DNA from: Caballeronia arvi
GTDB taxonomy: Bacteria; Pseudomonadota; Gammaproteobacteria; Burkholderiales; Burkholderiaceae
Direction: 5' to 3'
Length of the DNA: 64,000 nt
Assembly (NCBI RefSeq): GCF_001544695.2
Contig: NZ_FCOM02000038.1
Location: 16,624 to 80,623, forward strand
The translations under genes and the position numbers were made by a program. The first letter of the stretch is position 1. Each line of letters begins with the position of its first letter. This document shows positions 26,444 to 35,864 of the stretch, in pieces. The notes below the pieces were generated by a model, which was not told the DNA's origin, searched no databases, and saw nothing but the letters and a program-made list of their open reading frames with translations.

Positions 26444-27213
26444 TGCCCCAGTGTCGTCGACGAGCCGATCTGCGCATCGAAAGCCGCCCGTTCGCGATCC
26501 TGCTGCGCCTTCAACGCGGCTTTCGCGTTGTTATTGGCCTCCTGCTGAGCGACAGTGGCCGAATCCTTGACTGCGTCGCTGCGTTGCTTGGCCGCCATCA
26601 TCGAGATGAGATCGCCGTTCTGGCTCGAAATGATGTCCAGCATGTGTGTGGTCAACTGCGCGGTCGCCTCCATCGTCGGCGACATATTCAGCTTGTCTTG
26701 AATTTCCTGCCGGCGCTTCGCGAGCGCGCCGACGTGCGAAATCACGTCGTTGCCTTGCTGGAAGAGTTGCTTGGCCGTCTTGTCGTTGTTCTGCAGCAAT
26801 GTGTTTTGGTCAGTGAACCACTGTTCGGGCGTCTTGCCCGATTGCGTGATAAGCGCCTGAACCTTGCTCGCATACTCCGCGTTGCTCTGCAGGCCGCCAT
26901 ACAGATCGTTGAGGGCACTGGTGTATTTCGACAGATCCGTGATATCGCTGGTGATGCTCTTGAACTGAGCCAGCATCGCGGCGGAATCAAGATTGGTCGC
27001 CTGCTTAAGCTGGTTCAACATCATCTGGTACTGGTAAATCAGGTTGCTATCCTGATAAGCCTCACCTTTGACGGCCGCCGCCGCGGTCATCGTGTTCTGA
27101 ATGAAGTTTGACGCATCGAACACGGGCATGTTCGCATGGGCGTGTTGCACGAATCCGACCGTCAGGACGCCGGTCGCGACGATGCAGCGAAGAATTTTCT
27201 TGATCATGGCCAT
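26440..27213 (-). CDS. virB5: VirB5/TrbJ-like exported pilus protein
   Basis: 257 residues with a signal peptide (about 1-28, ending near AHA-N) and a long helical, glutamine-rich body (QYQMMLNQLKQA, KRRQEIQDKLN), the pattern of TrbJ/VirB5 minor pilins. It sits between virB4 and virB6, the expected place once trbF-trbI genes are missing. Two ATGs at 27213 and 27207 are both possible. Confidence 0.7.
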   Translation of the reverse strand: MAMIKKILRCIVATGVLTVGFVQHAHANMPVFDASNFIQNTMTAAAAVKGEAYQDSNLIYQYQMMLNQLKQATNLDSAAMLAQFKSITSDITDLSKYTSALNDLYGGLQSNAEYASKVQALITQSGKTPEQWFTDQNTLLQNNDKTAKQLFQQGNDVISHVGALAKRRQEIQDKLNMSPTMEATAQLTTHMLDIISSQNGDLISMMAAKQRSDAVKDSATVAQQEANNNAKAALKAQQDRERAAFDAQIGSSTTLGQ

Positions 27214-27252
27214 TCAGTCCGTTGAACCTTCGATTGAGAGTTGGAGTGCGGG

Positions 27253-29715
27253 TTAGGCGTTAGCAAGCACGTCGCGCACGTAGTCCTGCTGCCACTGGGC
27301 ACTTCCAGACTTCACGTGCTTGTCGAGTAGCGCTTGAGCGCGCCCGTCCGAGCGCAAGTAAGCCAGCGCTTCCTTCGGAAACTGGGCTTGCAGCATGCGT
27401 GTCTGCGTGGCCGTCACCCACAGATAGTCGCGATTGGGCACCGCGTCCGAGATCATGCGGATCTGATGTACGGTCAGGCCGAAGATGTCCCGATAGAGCG
27501 ACTGGTTGTTGATCGCGTCGCTGTTGGGCAGATAGATGATGTTCGGGATGTTCTCTTTGAGAATCTCGAAGTTCGGCACTCGCGCGAGTTGCCCGAGCGA
27601 CTGTGTCGCCATGAGCAGTGCTGCGTTGAGCTTTCGGATCGTGACGGCCCAGATTTCCAGACGCGCGTAGAACTTCGGGTACGTGAAGAAGAATCCCGCC
27701 TCCTCGATCTCGATCACGGTGTAGCGCTTGCCGTCCAGAATCTGCGCAATGCGATAGAACGCGTAGTCCATTAACAGCGCGGCCGCAACCGGAAAGTTCT
27801 GGAACAGGTCGCCCATCTCGATCGAGAGGTTGTCCGAGATATCGAAGCCGTCCTCGACGTGGTCGAAGAAACGCCCGTTCTTCTGCCCTTCCGTCCACAC
27901 GAACAGGCGATCTCGAAGGTCGGACGACAGCAGTGTGATCAGCCCCGACAGCCGCCACGTTTCAGCTGGGTAGCCCACCGCGAGCGTGCGAATGCGCTCG
28001 AAGATCTCCGTTTCTTGCTGCGGGGTACAGGTGTAATCCTCGCCTTCAATGACGAGTTGCACCCAGTCCGCCACATACGGCCAGTGCTTCTCGTCGCCGA
28101 TCAACGAGAGCGGATTCACCGACGTTGCCGCCTCGAAACGACCCGTGGCGTCGATAAAGCGCCCGCCGGCGAGTAGCGTCGGAATGCGCGTCGAACGATC
28201 CTTGTCAAAGCGGATGCGGCGCGCGCCGTGACGCTCCGTCTGCTCCATCAAGTAGTTCAGGAAAATCGACTTACCACCGCCGATCGGACCCACGACGAGC
28301 AGATGGGCCTTGCCGCCCGGATGATGGAGATCGAAATACTGGAGGGTCCGATGACGGGTCGGCAGGCAAGTGAGCGGCCCGGTTTTTGTGCCGGACTGCT
28401 CGGTCAGCCAGTCGTTGACCTTCTTGCCTTCGCCGACACTGCACAGAGGCGCGATGTCCGAGATCGCGGGCGTCTCGACGAACTGCAGGCGCTTTTGCTG
28501 GTCCCAACGGCCCGGCAAGGTCGCGCTCCAGGAGGCAAACAGGTTGGTCTTTTCCTGAATCACGCCGAAGCCGGCGTTGCCGATGACGCCCACGACCTGA
28601 CGCGTCGCGTCCTCGCACTCCTCGGGCGTGTTGCCGTATACCACCACGGAAATATTAGCGAAGCCGTACTGCTGGCCTTCAGCGTCGAGCTTGGCGAGCG
28701 CATCGCCCGCCTCTTTGGCGAGCAGCTCGCGCCCCTCGTCGTTCTTCTGCTCCTCCTTCGTTGCCCACTGCTTCAGGATCGCGATCGGATTGAAGGCTGC
28801 CACCTTGTAAAACCCCCGAATTTTCTTGATGTAGCTGCTCGCGCGAGACGTGTCGAGAAAGCGGAACATCACGCAGACGTCCAGCTCCGCATCGACCTGC
28901 GCGAGCACGTCGAGCGCCGCTTCCTGAAAGCCCATCCACTCTTTCACGCCGATGATGCGCGCATACACCTTGCCGTGCGCGGACTCGAACATCAGTTCGG
29001 TCGCGCCGATCGTCACTTCAGTCTCCGTCAGATGCGTGTCGAGCATCGTGACCGGATAGCGCACCCGGCGTTTCGGACTCGAGGGATTCGCTCTCTGATG
29101 CAGGAACGATAGGATGTGCTGCAACTGAAGGCGCTTCATGTTCAGACGCGTGACGCCACCCGTGAATCCGTCGATGACGGACTCGAAGCGCTTGATCTCG
29201 TTCTGGATCTTCGTCAGGTCGAACGCGAAAGCGCTGCGCGCGAGAATCGTGTCTTTCGCCGCCTCGAACATCGCGGCGAACAGATTCTTCCCGCCCACGG
29301 TCATGTGGTAGCTGATCTTGTCGAACACACGGGAAATGCCGGTCTCGGGCGTAAACGCGAGCGCGAGTGAATGGGAATTCTTGAAGTATTTCCCGCTGCC
29401 GATGTTCGCCTGATTGATGGCGTCGATCTGCGCGGCGGCCGCCGAGGAGAACGTCCCGTCAATCCCGCCCTTCACGCGCCGATGCGACATGCGCCACCAC
29501 GCGGTCACCCGATGATCGAAGTTGCGACAGGCGTGGTCGAGGTTGTCGCGCGCGGCGGTGATATCGCCCGGATTGGGCGAATCGGCGTCAACGCCATCGA
29601 ACTCGAACACGGTCAGGAGCGACCCGTCCTTATTGAGCACGAGCTCGGGCGTGACCAGCGTTGCCCACGGTGCGATTTCCTGCACTGCGCGCTTCGTGAA
29701 GATCATTTTCAGCAT
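27253..29715 (-). CDS. virB4: VirB4/TrbE ATPase of the type IV secretion system
   Basis: 820 residues, the normal VirB4 length. N-terminal CagE/TrbE domain (SLLTVFEFDGVD, WWRMSHRRV), C-terminal motor with Walker A GPIGGGKSIFLN (about 472), Walker B region VIEIEEAGFFF (about 655) and LLMATQSLGQL (about 690). VirB4 powers pilus assembly and substrate transfer at the inner membrane. AGGA lies 6 bases upstream of the ATG, and the gene overlaps the virB3 stop by 7 bases. Confidence 0.9.
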   Translation of the reverse strand: MLKMIFTKRAVQEIAPWATLVTPELVLNKDGSLLTVFEFDGVDADSPNPGDITAARDNLDHACRNFDHRVTAWWRMSHRRVKGGIDGTFSSAAAAQIDAINQANIGSGKYFKNSHSLALAFTPETGISRVFDKISYHMTVGGKNLFAAMFEAAKDTILARSAFAFDLTKIQNEIKRFESVIDGFTGGVTRLNMKRLQLQHILSFLHQRANPSSPKRRVRYPVTMLDTHLTETEVTIGATELMFESAHGKVYARIIGVKEWMGFQEAALDVLAQVDAELDVCVMFRFLDTSRASSYIKKIRGFYKVAAFNPIAILKQWATKEEQKNDEGRELLAKEAGDALAKLDAEGQQYGFANISVVVYGNTPEECEDATRQVVGVIGNAGFGVIQEKTNLFASWSATLPGRWDQQKRLQFVETPAISDIAPLCSVGEGKKVNDWLTEQSGTKTGPLTCLPTRHRTLQYFDLHHPGGKAHLLVVGPIGGGKSIFLNYLMEQTERHGARRIRFDKDRSTRIPTLLAGGRFIDATGRFEAATSVNPLSLIGDEKHWPYVADWVQLVIEGEDYTCTPQQETEIFERIRTLAVGYPAETWRLSGLITLLSSDLRDRLFVWTEGQKNGRFFDHVEDGFDISDNLSIEMGDLFQNFPVAAALLMDYAFYRIAQILDGKRYTVIEIEEAGFFFTYPKFYARLEIWAVTIRKLNAALLMATQSLGQLARVPNFEILKENIPNIIYLPNSDAINNQSLYRDIFGLTVHQIRMISDAVPNRDYLWVTATQTRMLQAQFPKEALAYLRSDGRAQALLDKHVKSGSAQWQQDYVRDVLANA

Positions 29716-30017
29716 TGGAGATCCTGATCAAAGCCGTATGGGCGCTTGAACCGCGCGCTGAACTTCTCGCTCGGCCCCGGCTCGTAGACGTCCGGATAGC
29801 GGTTATAGACCAGCATCACGATTCGCCACCAAGGATCGGTCGAGCTTTTCCATCGCAGGAAGACATGCACAATGACCCCGACGACGAGAAACGCGGGGCT
29901 CCAACTCGTGTAGCAGAGCAGCGCCGTCAGCGTCCCATTGAAAATCGCCAAGCCCCTATCTGCCCCGCCCATCTGGCGCGGCAGCGAAAGTCCTCGACTC
30001 ACCTTGTGCTGGCGCAT
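29709..30017 (-). CDS. virB3: VirB3/TrbD-like membrane protein
   Basis: 102 residues with a hydrophobic pair near 30-58 (LTALLCYTSWSPAFLVVGVIVHVFL) and a short soluble tail (YNRYPDVYEPGPS), as in VirB3/TrbD, which partners VirB4. Start ATG 30017 stands right after the virB2 stop. Confidence 0.75.
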   Translation of the reverse strand: MRQHKVSRGLSLPRQMGGADRGLAIFNGTLTALLCYTSWSPAFLVVGVIVHVFLRWKSSTDPWWRIVMLVYNRYPDVYEPGPSEKFSARFKRPYGFDQDLQC

Positions 30018-30018
30018 A

Positions 30019-30372
30019 TCAGCAAGCAACGGCCATCTTGAAGTGATCGCGCATGATCGGCACGGCCACCGAGGCGATGCCGAGGCCCACCAGCACCACC
30101 GAGAACGTCTTGGCGATGTTGCTTTCCGAGTTGGCCACCGCGACGCCGCCGATAGTGATGAGCACGATGCCGATCCCGTACAGGTACGGGCCGCTGATGA
30201 GGTTGCTGATCGTGCAGATGATGTCGGTCAGTCCCGTGAGCGACGAATAGTCGCCGGCGGCCATCGCCGCCATCGACACGACACTCAGCAGCGCGCCTAC
30301 GAGCATCGGTTTGCCTGGGCGCAGGCGCTTGGCGAGCGTTGCGGCGTGGTTCAGAACGTTCATTCCCTTCAT
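30019..30372 (-). CDS. virB2: VirB2/TrbC-like major pilin
   Basis: 117 residues: signal-like N-terminus with a likely cleavage near AMAAG, then two hydrophobic helices (about 62-80 and 88-106) typical of VirB2 pilins. GGGAG lies upstream. The order virB11-virB2-virB3-virB4 supports the call. Confidence 0.75.
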   Translation of the reverse strand: MKGMNVLNHAATLAKRLRPGKPMLVGALLSVVSMAAMAAGDYSSLTGLTDIICTISNLISGPYLYGIGIVLITIGGVAVANSESNIAKTFSVVLVGLGIASVAVPIMRDHFKMAVAC

Positions 30373-30386
30373 TTTTGATGCTCCCG

Positions 30387-31436
30387 TTAAAAAACACGTT
30401 GTAGGTCGTAATCGTTATCTTTGAAGCCCCGGATTTCGAGGATCTCGGAGACGTGCCGCATTTCGCCGGTGCGCTTGAAATGCACGACGTAGTTGAAGCA
30501 ATCGGCGATGCTTTTACGCATGTCCTCAAGCTCCCAGCGCGAGCCGTTGGGGATGCCGAGCATGGCGAGCGATTCGAGGCGGCTGAGCGCGGTGCGCCCG
30601 TTGTTGGCGTGGATCGAGGCCAGTCCACCGTCGTGGCCGGTGTTGAGCGCCTGCAGGAGGTCGTACGCTTCACCGCCGCGCACTTCGCCGACGATGATGC
30701 GATCGGGACGGAAGCGCAGGCAGAGAGCGACGAGCAATTGAGTCGTGACGTTCGTGTCGGCGTTGACCAGCAACCGCACCCGGTTCGGGACGTGCAGCTT
30801 CAGTTCCATCGTGTCTTCAATCGAGATGACACGCTGGTCCGCGGGAATCTGTTCGATGAGCGCGTTGAGGAACGTCGTCTTGCCGGCCGACGTGCCGCCG
30901 GCGACCAACACGTTTTTGCGCGACTGCACGAGCGCGACAAGCGCGCGCATCAGCGCTTCGTTCTCGATGCCTTCCTCAAAGTGGATCGCTTCGACGAATT
31001 CCGGTCGGGCGTTGGCTGCGGCGAATGCGCCCATGCTCACGTAGTCGGTGAGCGCGAGCTTGGATTCGCGGTGCTTCCGGATACTGAGCGCGTGCCCGTC
31101 GATCGATGTCGGACTCATGACGGCCGCAATACGCAGATTCTGGTGACCCGCGTTGATGATCCCTTTGTCGCTCCCCGCCTTCGCCGATTTCTCGACCGAC
31201 GAGGCGAGCGAATAGATCGCGCCTTCGAGGTGCTCAGGCCGCAGATCGATGTTCTCGCGCGTCATCACACCGCGCCGCTCGACCCATACGTTGCGGTAAT
31301 CGTTGATCATGATTTCCGCGAGGTCGGGCGCGTCGAGCAACTCGCGCAGCGGCGCAAGTGCCCGGAAGAACATGCGCACCGCCTCCGCTTCGAGCGGGCG
31401 CAACTTCAACAGATGGTTGTCGGCGGTGTCTGACAT
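30387..31436 (-). CDS. virB11: VirB11/TrbB traffic ATPase
   Basis: 349 residues, the usual size. Walker A GGTSAGKTTF near residue 183, Asp box ISIEDTMELKL near 212, Walker B RIIVGEVRGGEA near 253 and His box GGLASIHANN near 278. VirB11 hexamers act with VirB4 and VirD4 in type IV secretion. It is the first gene of the conjugation block; the 328 bases before it hold a palindrome repeat and no convincing gene. Confidence 0.9.
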   Translation of the reverse strand: MSDTADNHLLKLRPLEAEAVRMFFRALAPLRELLDAPDLAEIMINDYRNVWVERRGVMTRENIDLRPEHLEGAIYSLASSVEKSAKAGSDKGIINAGHQNLRIAAVMSPTSIDGHALSIRKHRESKLALTDYVSMGAFAAANARPEFVEAIHFEEGIENEALMRALVALVQSRKNVLVAGGTSAGKTTFLNALIEQIPADQRVISIEDTMELKLHVPNRVRLLVNADTNVTTQLLVALCLRFRPDRIIVGEVRGGEAYDLLQALNTGHDGGLASIHANNGRTALSRLESLAMLGIPNGSRWELEDMRKSIADCFNYVVHFKRTGEMRHVSEILEIRGFKDNDYDLQRVF

Positions 31437-31600
31437 GCGATGCTCTGTGGGCGATCTAACATGTCGAGTATTGTTCGCGTTGCAACGCTCCCGCGGATGC
31501 TGAAAGAGGCGTCAAATTGTGCGGCTTTTGATGAGCGACGCCGACGCACTGGTCTACGACACTGCGCGAAAGAAGCTTGCCACGCTATCGAGAGCACGGA

Positions 31601-31645
31601 GAGCTACCTGGGTAGCTTTGTCAGCGGGGAAAGACGCTGAAAAAG
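31601..31645. repeat. Palindrome GAGCTACC-TG-GGTAGCT, copy C
   Basis: Palindromic core at 31601-31618 followed by a segment shared with copies A and B (GGGGAAAGACGC). It lies in the gap upstream of virB11. Confidence 0.5.
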
Positions 31646-31764
31646 ATGTAGCTTTCTCGGCAAGCAGCGGGTCAATCTTTGCTAAACATGGAGTCTTTAG
31701 ACTGATCCGACTAGCGGACGTGTAGGAAACCATAATTGAGATTGGGATACAACCTGTCTGCACA

Positions 31765-32082
31765 GTGTTGAACGCGAAAGATGTAGTAAAAACACTATGG
31801 TCGTGCGAGGGCCACTTGAATCGGTCAAACCCGTTCGTCATTTTCGAGTCGTCAGAGAAACTTGCACAGCGTGTGCATCGGGCACTGGAAGCGGGATATG
31901 CAAGTGGCGAGCCGGGGATTTGTTGGTGGTTGAAGGCGAACTTTCGCGACAGCGGTGTTCTTCAATGGTGGATCGAACCCCACGAACATATCTCACGATG
32001 GCGTTATCTCCCTGTCGTTCGTCGCGGGATCGACAAAGAGCTGCGGCGCCTCGCGACGTTACTCAATCCATTGACCGAATGA
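31765..32082 (+). CDS. Hypothetical protein
   Basis: A 105-residue tryptophan-rich protein (ICWWLKANF, LQWWIEPHEHISRWRY) with no family I can name. Starts are GTG 31765 or TTG 31768; no strong ribosome site is visible, so the true start is unsure. Good codon use and a following terminator support it as a real gene. It stands alone on the plus strand between two minus-strand blocks. Confidence 0.5.
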   Translation: MLNAKDVVKTLWSCEGHLNRSNPFVIFESSEKLAQRVHRALEAGYASGEPGICWWLKANFRDSGVLQWWIEPHEHISRWRYLPVVRRGIDKELRRLATLLNPLTE

Positions 32083-32121
32083 CTGAATGCGAACACGAGG
32101 CCGAACGAGGATTCGAGAAAC

Positions 32122-32153
32122 AAAAAACCCCGCTGACTCTGCGGGGTTGTTTT
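32122..32153. terminator. Bidirectional intrinsic terminator
   Basis: Stem aacccc/ggggtt with T-rich sequence on both sides, between the convergent 31765 (+) and 32182 (-) genes. Confidence 0.75.
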
Positions 32154-32181
32154 CAGCAATGTCCAGATCGACTGCACTGGT

Positions 32182-33537
32182 TTAGCAAATCACCTCCACT
32201 GTTTCGCCGAACGGCGCCTTGCGAGCGCGCGCAAGCGGTGTGGTCGATGCCCACAGCACCGGGTAATGCGGTGCGACGGCCGGAAACCGCCCATCCATAT
32301 CCGTCAGATAGACGAGAAACGCCGGATTCATGCCGTCCTGCACGACGCGATTGAACGGCTCGACGAACGCCGTTCCGCCACCGCCGCGCACCGGCTTGAT
32401 CTCCGGCGAGTCGCCGCGCTCGAAGACCTGCACCTGCGTCACGCGCGTATCGCAATCCATCACGATGAGCCGCGCCGGCTTCAACGAGTGGAAAACCGAG
32501 AGGATTTCCGCATCGAACTGCGCCTGCGTCTCGTCGAACACCGAGCCGCTGGAGTCGCGCACGAAAACCGCATCGCCGATCGCTGGCGTGTGCAGCGCGG
32601 GCAGATAGAACCCGAGATGCAGATACCGGCGGTTCGGCGTCGCGAAGCTGTAGTCGGAGGGCGAGCACTGCTGCGCAAAGCGATGCAGCACTGCACGCCA
32701 GTCGACGACCGGCCGCACCGCCTTGCCCGCCATCGCCTGCAGATCGCCCGGCAGCTTGCCGCGCATCGCGGCCGCTTTCGCGGCTTGCGTCACGGCAACC
32801 TTCCATTCCGCTTCCTTCACCGGCTGGTCCGGACCCTTGTACGGCCGAACTTCCCCAAAGGACCCAGGATTGGAGGGCTGCTGACCCGGTTGAGGTTGCT
32901 GACCCGGCCGCGGAGCTTGCTGCCCACCCTGCTTCCCGTTCGACTGCGACGGTTGATTGGGCGGACTCGGCTGCTGCTGGCCCTGTGGATCCGGCTGCGG
33001 TTGTGATTTAGGCTGAGATTGCTGCGGCTGCGGCTGCGGCTGCGGCTGCGGCTGCGGCTGCGGCTGAGGCTGTTGCTGTTGCTGTTGCTTCTGCTTGGCC
33101 TCCTGCGTGAGCAACCCGTAGATCTCCTCGGCCGATTTCCCCGTATAACGCGGATCGATCAGCGCGCCCCTGGGCAAAACCATGCCGGCGGACACCACGA
33201 TCGGATTGATCGCATAGTCACAGGCATCGTTCCACCGATCCGGATCGCGCGCGCCCTGGCGCCAGCAATGGCCATTGGCCACGTGCAGCACCTCGTGCGC
33301 GACGACGCCGCGCACTTCAAGGTCGCTCAGCGAATCGAGATAGGCGGGGTTAAAGCCCATCGTCTCGCCATCCACCCAGAACGTCTTGGCTGACGGATCT
33401 TCGCGGACAGCCAGTCGCAGCGCGAGCGCGCCAAAGAATGGCTGCGACAGGACGAGCTCGGTGCGCTGCCGGGCAATGCGCGGATGGACCGCGCAATTGC
33501 TCGACATGGCCCCCAACACGATCGTATTGCGGTCCAT
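32182..33537 (-). CDS. DUF2201/VWA-like putative metallopeptidase with poly-Gln/Pro linker
   Basis: 451 residues. The N-terminal 130 hold a zinc-protease-like HEVLHVANGHCW (about 81-92) in a DUF2201-type domain. Residues 150-235 are a low-complexity P/Q linker. The C-terminal part is a VWA-like domain with a MIDAS-like DSSGS (about 330) and YLTDMDG (about 418). Such proteins pair with MoxR AAA+ ATPases, as here (34593). They probably work together in assembly or remodelling of a complex; the target is unknown. Confidence 0.75.
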   Translation of the reverse strand: MDRNTIVLGAMSSNCAVHPRIARQRTELVLSQPFFGALALRLAVREDPSAKTFWVDGETMGFNPAYLDSLSDLEVRGVVAHEVLHVANGHCWRQGARDPDRWNDACDYAINPIVVSAGMVLPRGALIDPRYTGKSAEEIYGLLTQEAKQKQQQQQQPQPQPQPQPQPQPQPQQSQPKSQPQPDPQGQQQPSPPNQPSQSNGKQGGQQAPRPGQQPQPGQQPSNPGSFGEVRPYKGPDQPVKEAEWKVAVTQAAKAAAMRGKLPGDLQAMAGKAVRPVVDWRAVLHRFAQQCSPSDYSFATPNRRYLHLGFYLPALHTPAIGDAVFVRDSSGSVFDETQAQFDAEILSVFHSLKPARLIVMDCDTRVTQVQVFERGDSPEIKPVRGGGGTAFVEPFNRVVQDGMNPAFLVYLTDMDGRFPAVAPHYPVLWASTTPLARARKAPFGETVEVIC

Positions 33538-33546
33538 GACGCCCCC

Positions 33547-34461
33547 TTACGCGACGAGGCGCAGTAGCTGCGAACGTTCCGATTCGACTTCCATCGGCTC
33601 CGGCTGCATGCCCATGAACGCAGCCATTAACCCCTCGATCTCCTGTGCCTTGCTGGCCACCTGAGAGCGCAGCACGCGCGAATCCTTCAACTCCGCGCCC
33701 GTGTGCACGGCCAAATGCGTCTTGGCCTGCTCGAGGATGTGCGTCAGTTGCGGGTCGTTCGAGAAGTTGAGCTTCGGCAGCAGCGCGCAGAGCTCCCGCA
33801 CGTTGTTGGCGACGTCCAGTCGGACGTTGCCCGTCGCGTACAGGCGGTTGGCCATCTGCGAAACGGCCTCGTAGAGACGGCGCACCAGATCGTCGTTCGC
33901 GGTCGCGATCGACGCTAGAACGTGCTGGTCGAGCTCGCTCTTGAGCGTCGTCAGCACGTTCGCCGGCAACTCGACGCCGAACTGGCTGGCGTCAGGAAAC
34001 GGCAGCACAGCCATCTTCACGCCGAACTTCGTGGACAGCTCAGCGAGAGTCGGATAGTCCGCCTCGTTGAACAACCCATTCAGTTCCTCGCGAGCAGCTT
34101 CCTTCAGGTTGAGGTAGTCGGTCAGAAACACGGAAACCGCCAAATCGAACTCGTCTTTCAACGAGCGCATCTTTTCGGCGAAGTCCATGTAGACCATCGT
34201 TGGCAGCAGGCGCACGCCCAACTGGTCGTACTTCAGGGTGTGGTCATAGAAATACGAGCGGATGCGACCGGCGAGCGTTCCGACTTCGGCGAAACTCGGC
34301 GCGTGCTCGGGCAACAGGCGTTTGTTGAATCTGCCGATGCCCTTCGTGTGGTGCTTGTTCTCGACCTCCTCGGTCACCTTGCCGTCAAAACGGCGGGCAA
34401 CCCAGGTGGAAATCGTGACCGAGCACAGCATGACCTTCGATTGAATTGAAGTGATGTCCAT
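33547..34461 (-). CDS. Hypothetical protein of the MoxR-VWA set (DUF3150-like)
   Basis: 304 residues, helical and soluble. The opening (SIQSKVMLCSVTISTWVARR, then NKHHTKGIGRFNKRLL) resembles proteins annotated DUF3150 next to MoxR-like ATPases. GGAG lies 7 bases before the ATG at 34461. Position between the ATPase and the VWA protein suggests the third part of one complex. Confidence 0.55.
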   Translation of the reverse strand: MDITSIQSKVMLCSVTISTWVARRFDGKVTEEVENKHHTKGIGRFNKRLLPEHAPSFAEVGTLAGRIRSYFYDHTLKYDQLGVRLLPTMVYMDFAEKMRSLKDEFDLAVSVFLTDYLNLKEAAREELNGLFNEADYPTLAELSTKFGVKMAVLPFPDASQFGVELPANVLTTLKSELDQHVLASIATANDDLVRRLYEAVSQMANRLYATGNVRLDVANNVRELCALLPKLNFSNDPQLTHILEQAKTHLAVHTGAELKDSRVLRSQVASKAQEIEGLMAAFMGMQPEPMEVESERSQLLRLVA

Positions 34462-34504
34462 GAGAAAACTCCGTGTAGAAAGGGAATGGATGGAGCCAAG
34501 AAAA

Positions 34505-34537
34505 CGGCCCTGCGCGTCCGAAGACACAACAGGGCCG
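34505..34537 (-). promoter_or_regulatory. Leader/attenuator-like hairpin
   Basis: Stem cggccctg / cagggccg followed by TTTTCTTGG on the minus strand, between the ATPase stop and the next start. Could lower read-through or protect the downstream message. Confidence 0.55.
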
Positions 34538-34592
34538 AGAGGTGGCGCTGAAAGACGTGAAGCTGAGACAGAGAGTGAAGCTGAGGAACGTA

Positions 34593-35618
34593 TTACTCGC
34601 CGCGGATGATCTTGCCGATCTCACCGCCTTGAGCCGCGATGAACGCGTACGAGTTCTGGATCTGCGGGGAGCGCCCGACTGCATCGCGCACCAGCAGCGC
34701 CACGAACTCGCGATGCCCTTCGGCTGCCAATCGCTCGGCGTAGCGCACGATGCGATCGAAATTCGCCTCGGTCGCGCGCGCCGCGAGCGCGGCCGCGATC
34801 GCAAACAATGCCGCCGGCATCGTGGGGATCATCGCCGTATCGGGTGCGAGGAGAATCGCGTCCGGCTGCGGCAGCTCGCGGAAGATCTGGAGGAAGCCGA
34901 CGAGTTCGGTCGCCGCACCCTCGCCCACCGATCCGGCGTAGGAGATGTGCTCCAGATGTTTGGGGACTACATCCATGGTTTTGGCCACGAACCCCCAGCT
35001 ACGCGGACTAGGCGTGTTCTCAATATCGCGCGACGTTTTCTGCACGGACAGCAAGTCCGGGCGGAAGCGCAGGAACGCGATGAGCGCGGGTGGGATGTTT
35101 TCGCGCACGGCCCACTGCGTCCAGCCTTCGATCGATGGTTCGAGTTCGACCACCGTGGCGAACCGGGAAATCACTGGATCGAGGATGCCCGACACACCGG
35201 CGTTGTCCGTCCGGCGGTTGGTGGCCGCGAGGAAGGTCACCTGCGGCGGGAGCACGTGCTCGCCCACACGCCGCGCGAGCAGCAGCTGCATCTTGGCGGC
35301 TTGCACGGCGGGCGAGGCCTGCCCGAGGTCATCCAGAAACCAGATGAGCGGGCGTCTGGCGGTCATCGCGCGTTCCAGATCCCCGAAGGGCAGGAATTTC
35401 GCGGTTGCGCCGTCTGCCGAGGGAAACGGCAACCCTTTCGAGTCGGTCGGATCCTCGACGACCGGATGGCTGATGAGCAGTTCGTGATCGGTCGCTTGCG
35501 CGGTCTGTTCGACGATGTCGCTCTTGCCGATGCCGGGGCGGCCAGTGATCAGCACCGGAAGGCGCTTCGGCACGTACAGCGAGAGGAGTTCACTGAGTTG
35601 AGCGGGCGTGACTTTCAT
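34593..35618 (-). CDS. MoxR-like AAA+ ATPase
   Basis: 341 residues. Walker A GRPGIGKSD near 26-34, Walker B LIWFLDDLGQA near 91-101, sensor-type LAATNRRTDN near 130, DPVISRFATV arginine-finger region near 148. MoxR ATPases act as chaperones with VWA partners; this one heads an operon with the DUF3150-like and VWA/metallopeptidase genes. A promoter-linked GCATCGACC hairpin and a leader hairpin precede it. Confidence 0.8.
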   Translation of the reverse strand: MKVTPAQLSELLSLYVPKRLPVLITGRPGIGKSDIVEQTAQATDHELLISHPVVEDPTDSKGLPFPSADGATAKFLPFGDLERAMTARRPLIWFLDDLGQASPAVQAAKMQLLLARRVGEHVLPPQVTFLAATNRRTDNAGVSGILDPVISRFATVVELEPSIEGWTQWAVRENIPPALIAFLRFRPDLLSVQKTSRDIENTPSPRSWGFVAKTMDVVPKHLEHISYAGSVGEGAATELVGFLQIFRELPQPDAILLAPDTAMIPTMPAALFAIAAALAARATEANFDRIVRYAERLAAEGHREFVALLVRDAVGRSPQIQNSYAFIAAQGGEIGKIIRGE

Positions 35619-35651
35619 GATGGCTTCCAGAGAAGCCCCATAAAGACTACG

Positions 35652-35677
35652 CCCGTAGGGACGTGGTCCCTAGGGGG
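35652..35677 (-). promoter_or_regulatory. Leader hairpin before the MoxR-like gene
   Basis: cccgtagggac / gtccctaggg stem followed by a T-rich stretch and TGGAAG before the ATG at 35618. Confidence 0.55.
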
Positions 35678-35719
35678 CATTGATACGGCAATAAGAAAAA
35701 TGCCGGCTGGTGACGGCAA

Positions 35720-35742
35720 GGTCGATGCGTCAAAGACGCGGG
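35720..35742 (-). promoter_or_regulatory. GCATCGACC operator/leader hairpin with -10-like box
   Basis: GCGTC-ttt-GACGC then ATCGACC on the minus strand. TACACT lies about 11 bases before the stem, with TTGCCA as a possible -35 (15-base spacer). The best-preserved promoter of the family. Confidence 0.6.
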
Positions 35743-35836
35743 TGATAAGAGCAGTGTAGGGAGCCGGCCGCGCTGGCAACGGCGAAATGATCGCTTTTTT
35801 GGGGTGCCTTATCCGACCGCGCCCGTCTTGATGGCG

Positions 35837-35864
35837 AAAAAAAACCCGGCACGGATGCCGGGTT
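35837..35864 (-). terminator. Intrinsic terminator
   Basis: Stem aacccggc/gccgggtt followed on the minus strand by eight T. Ends the transcript of the gene at 36017. Between it and that gene (35865-36016) I see nothing else. Confidence 0.75.

Noticed and set aside
33019..33393. A leucine/arginine repeat frame on the plus strand
   Set aside because: It is the antisense of the poly-Gln/Pro linker in the VWA protein.
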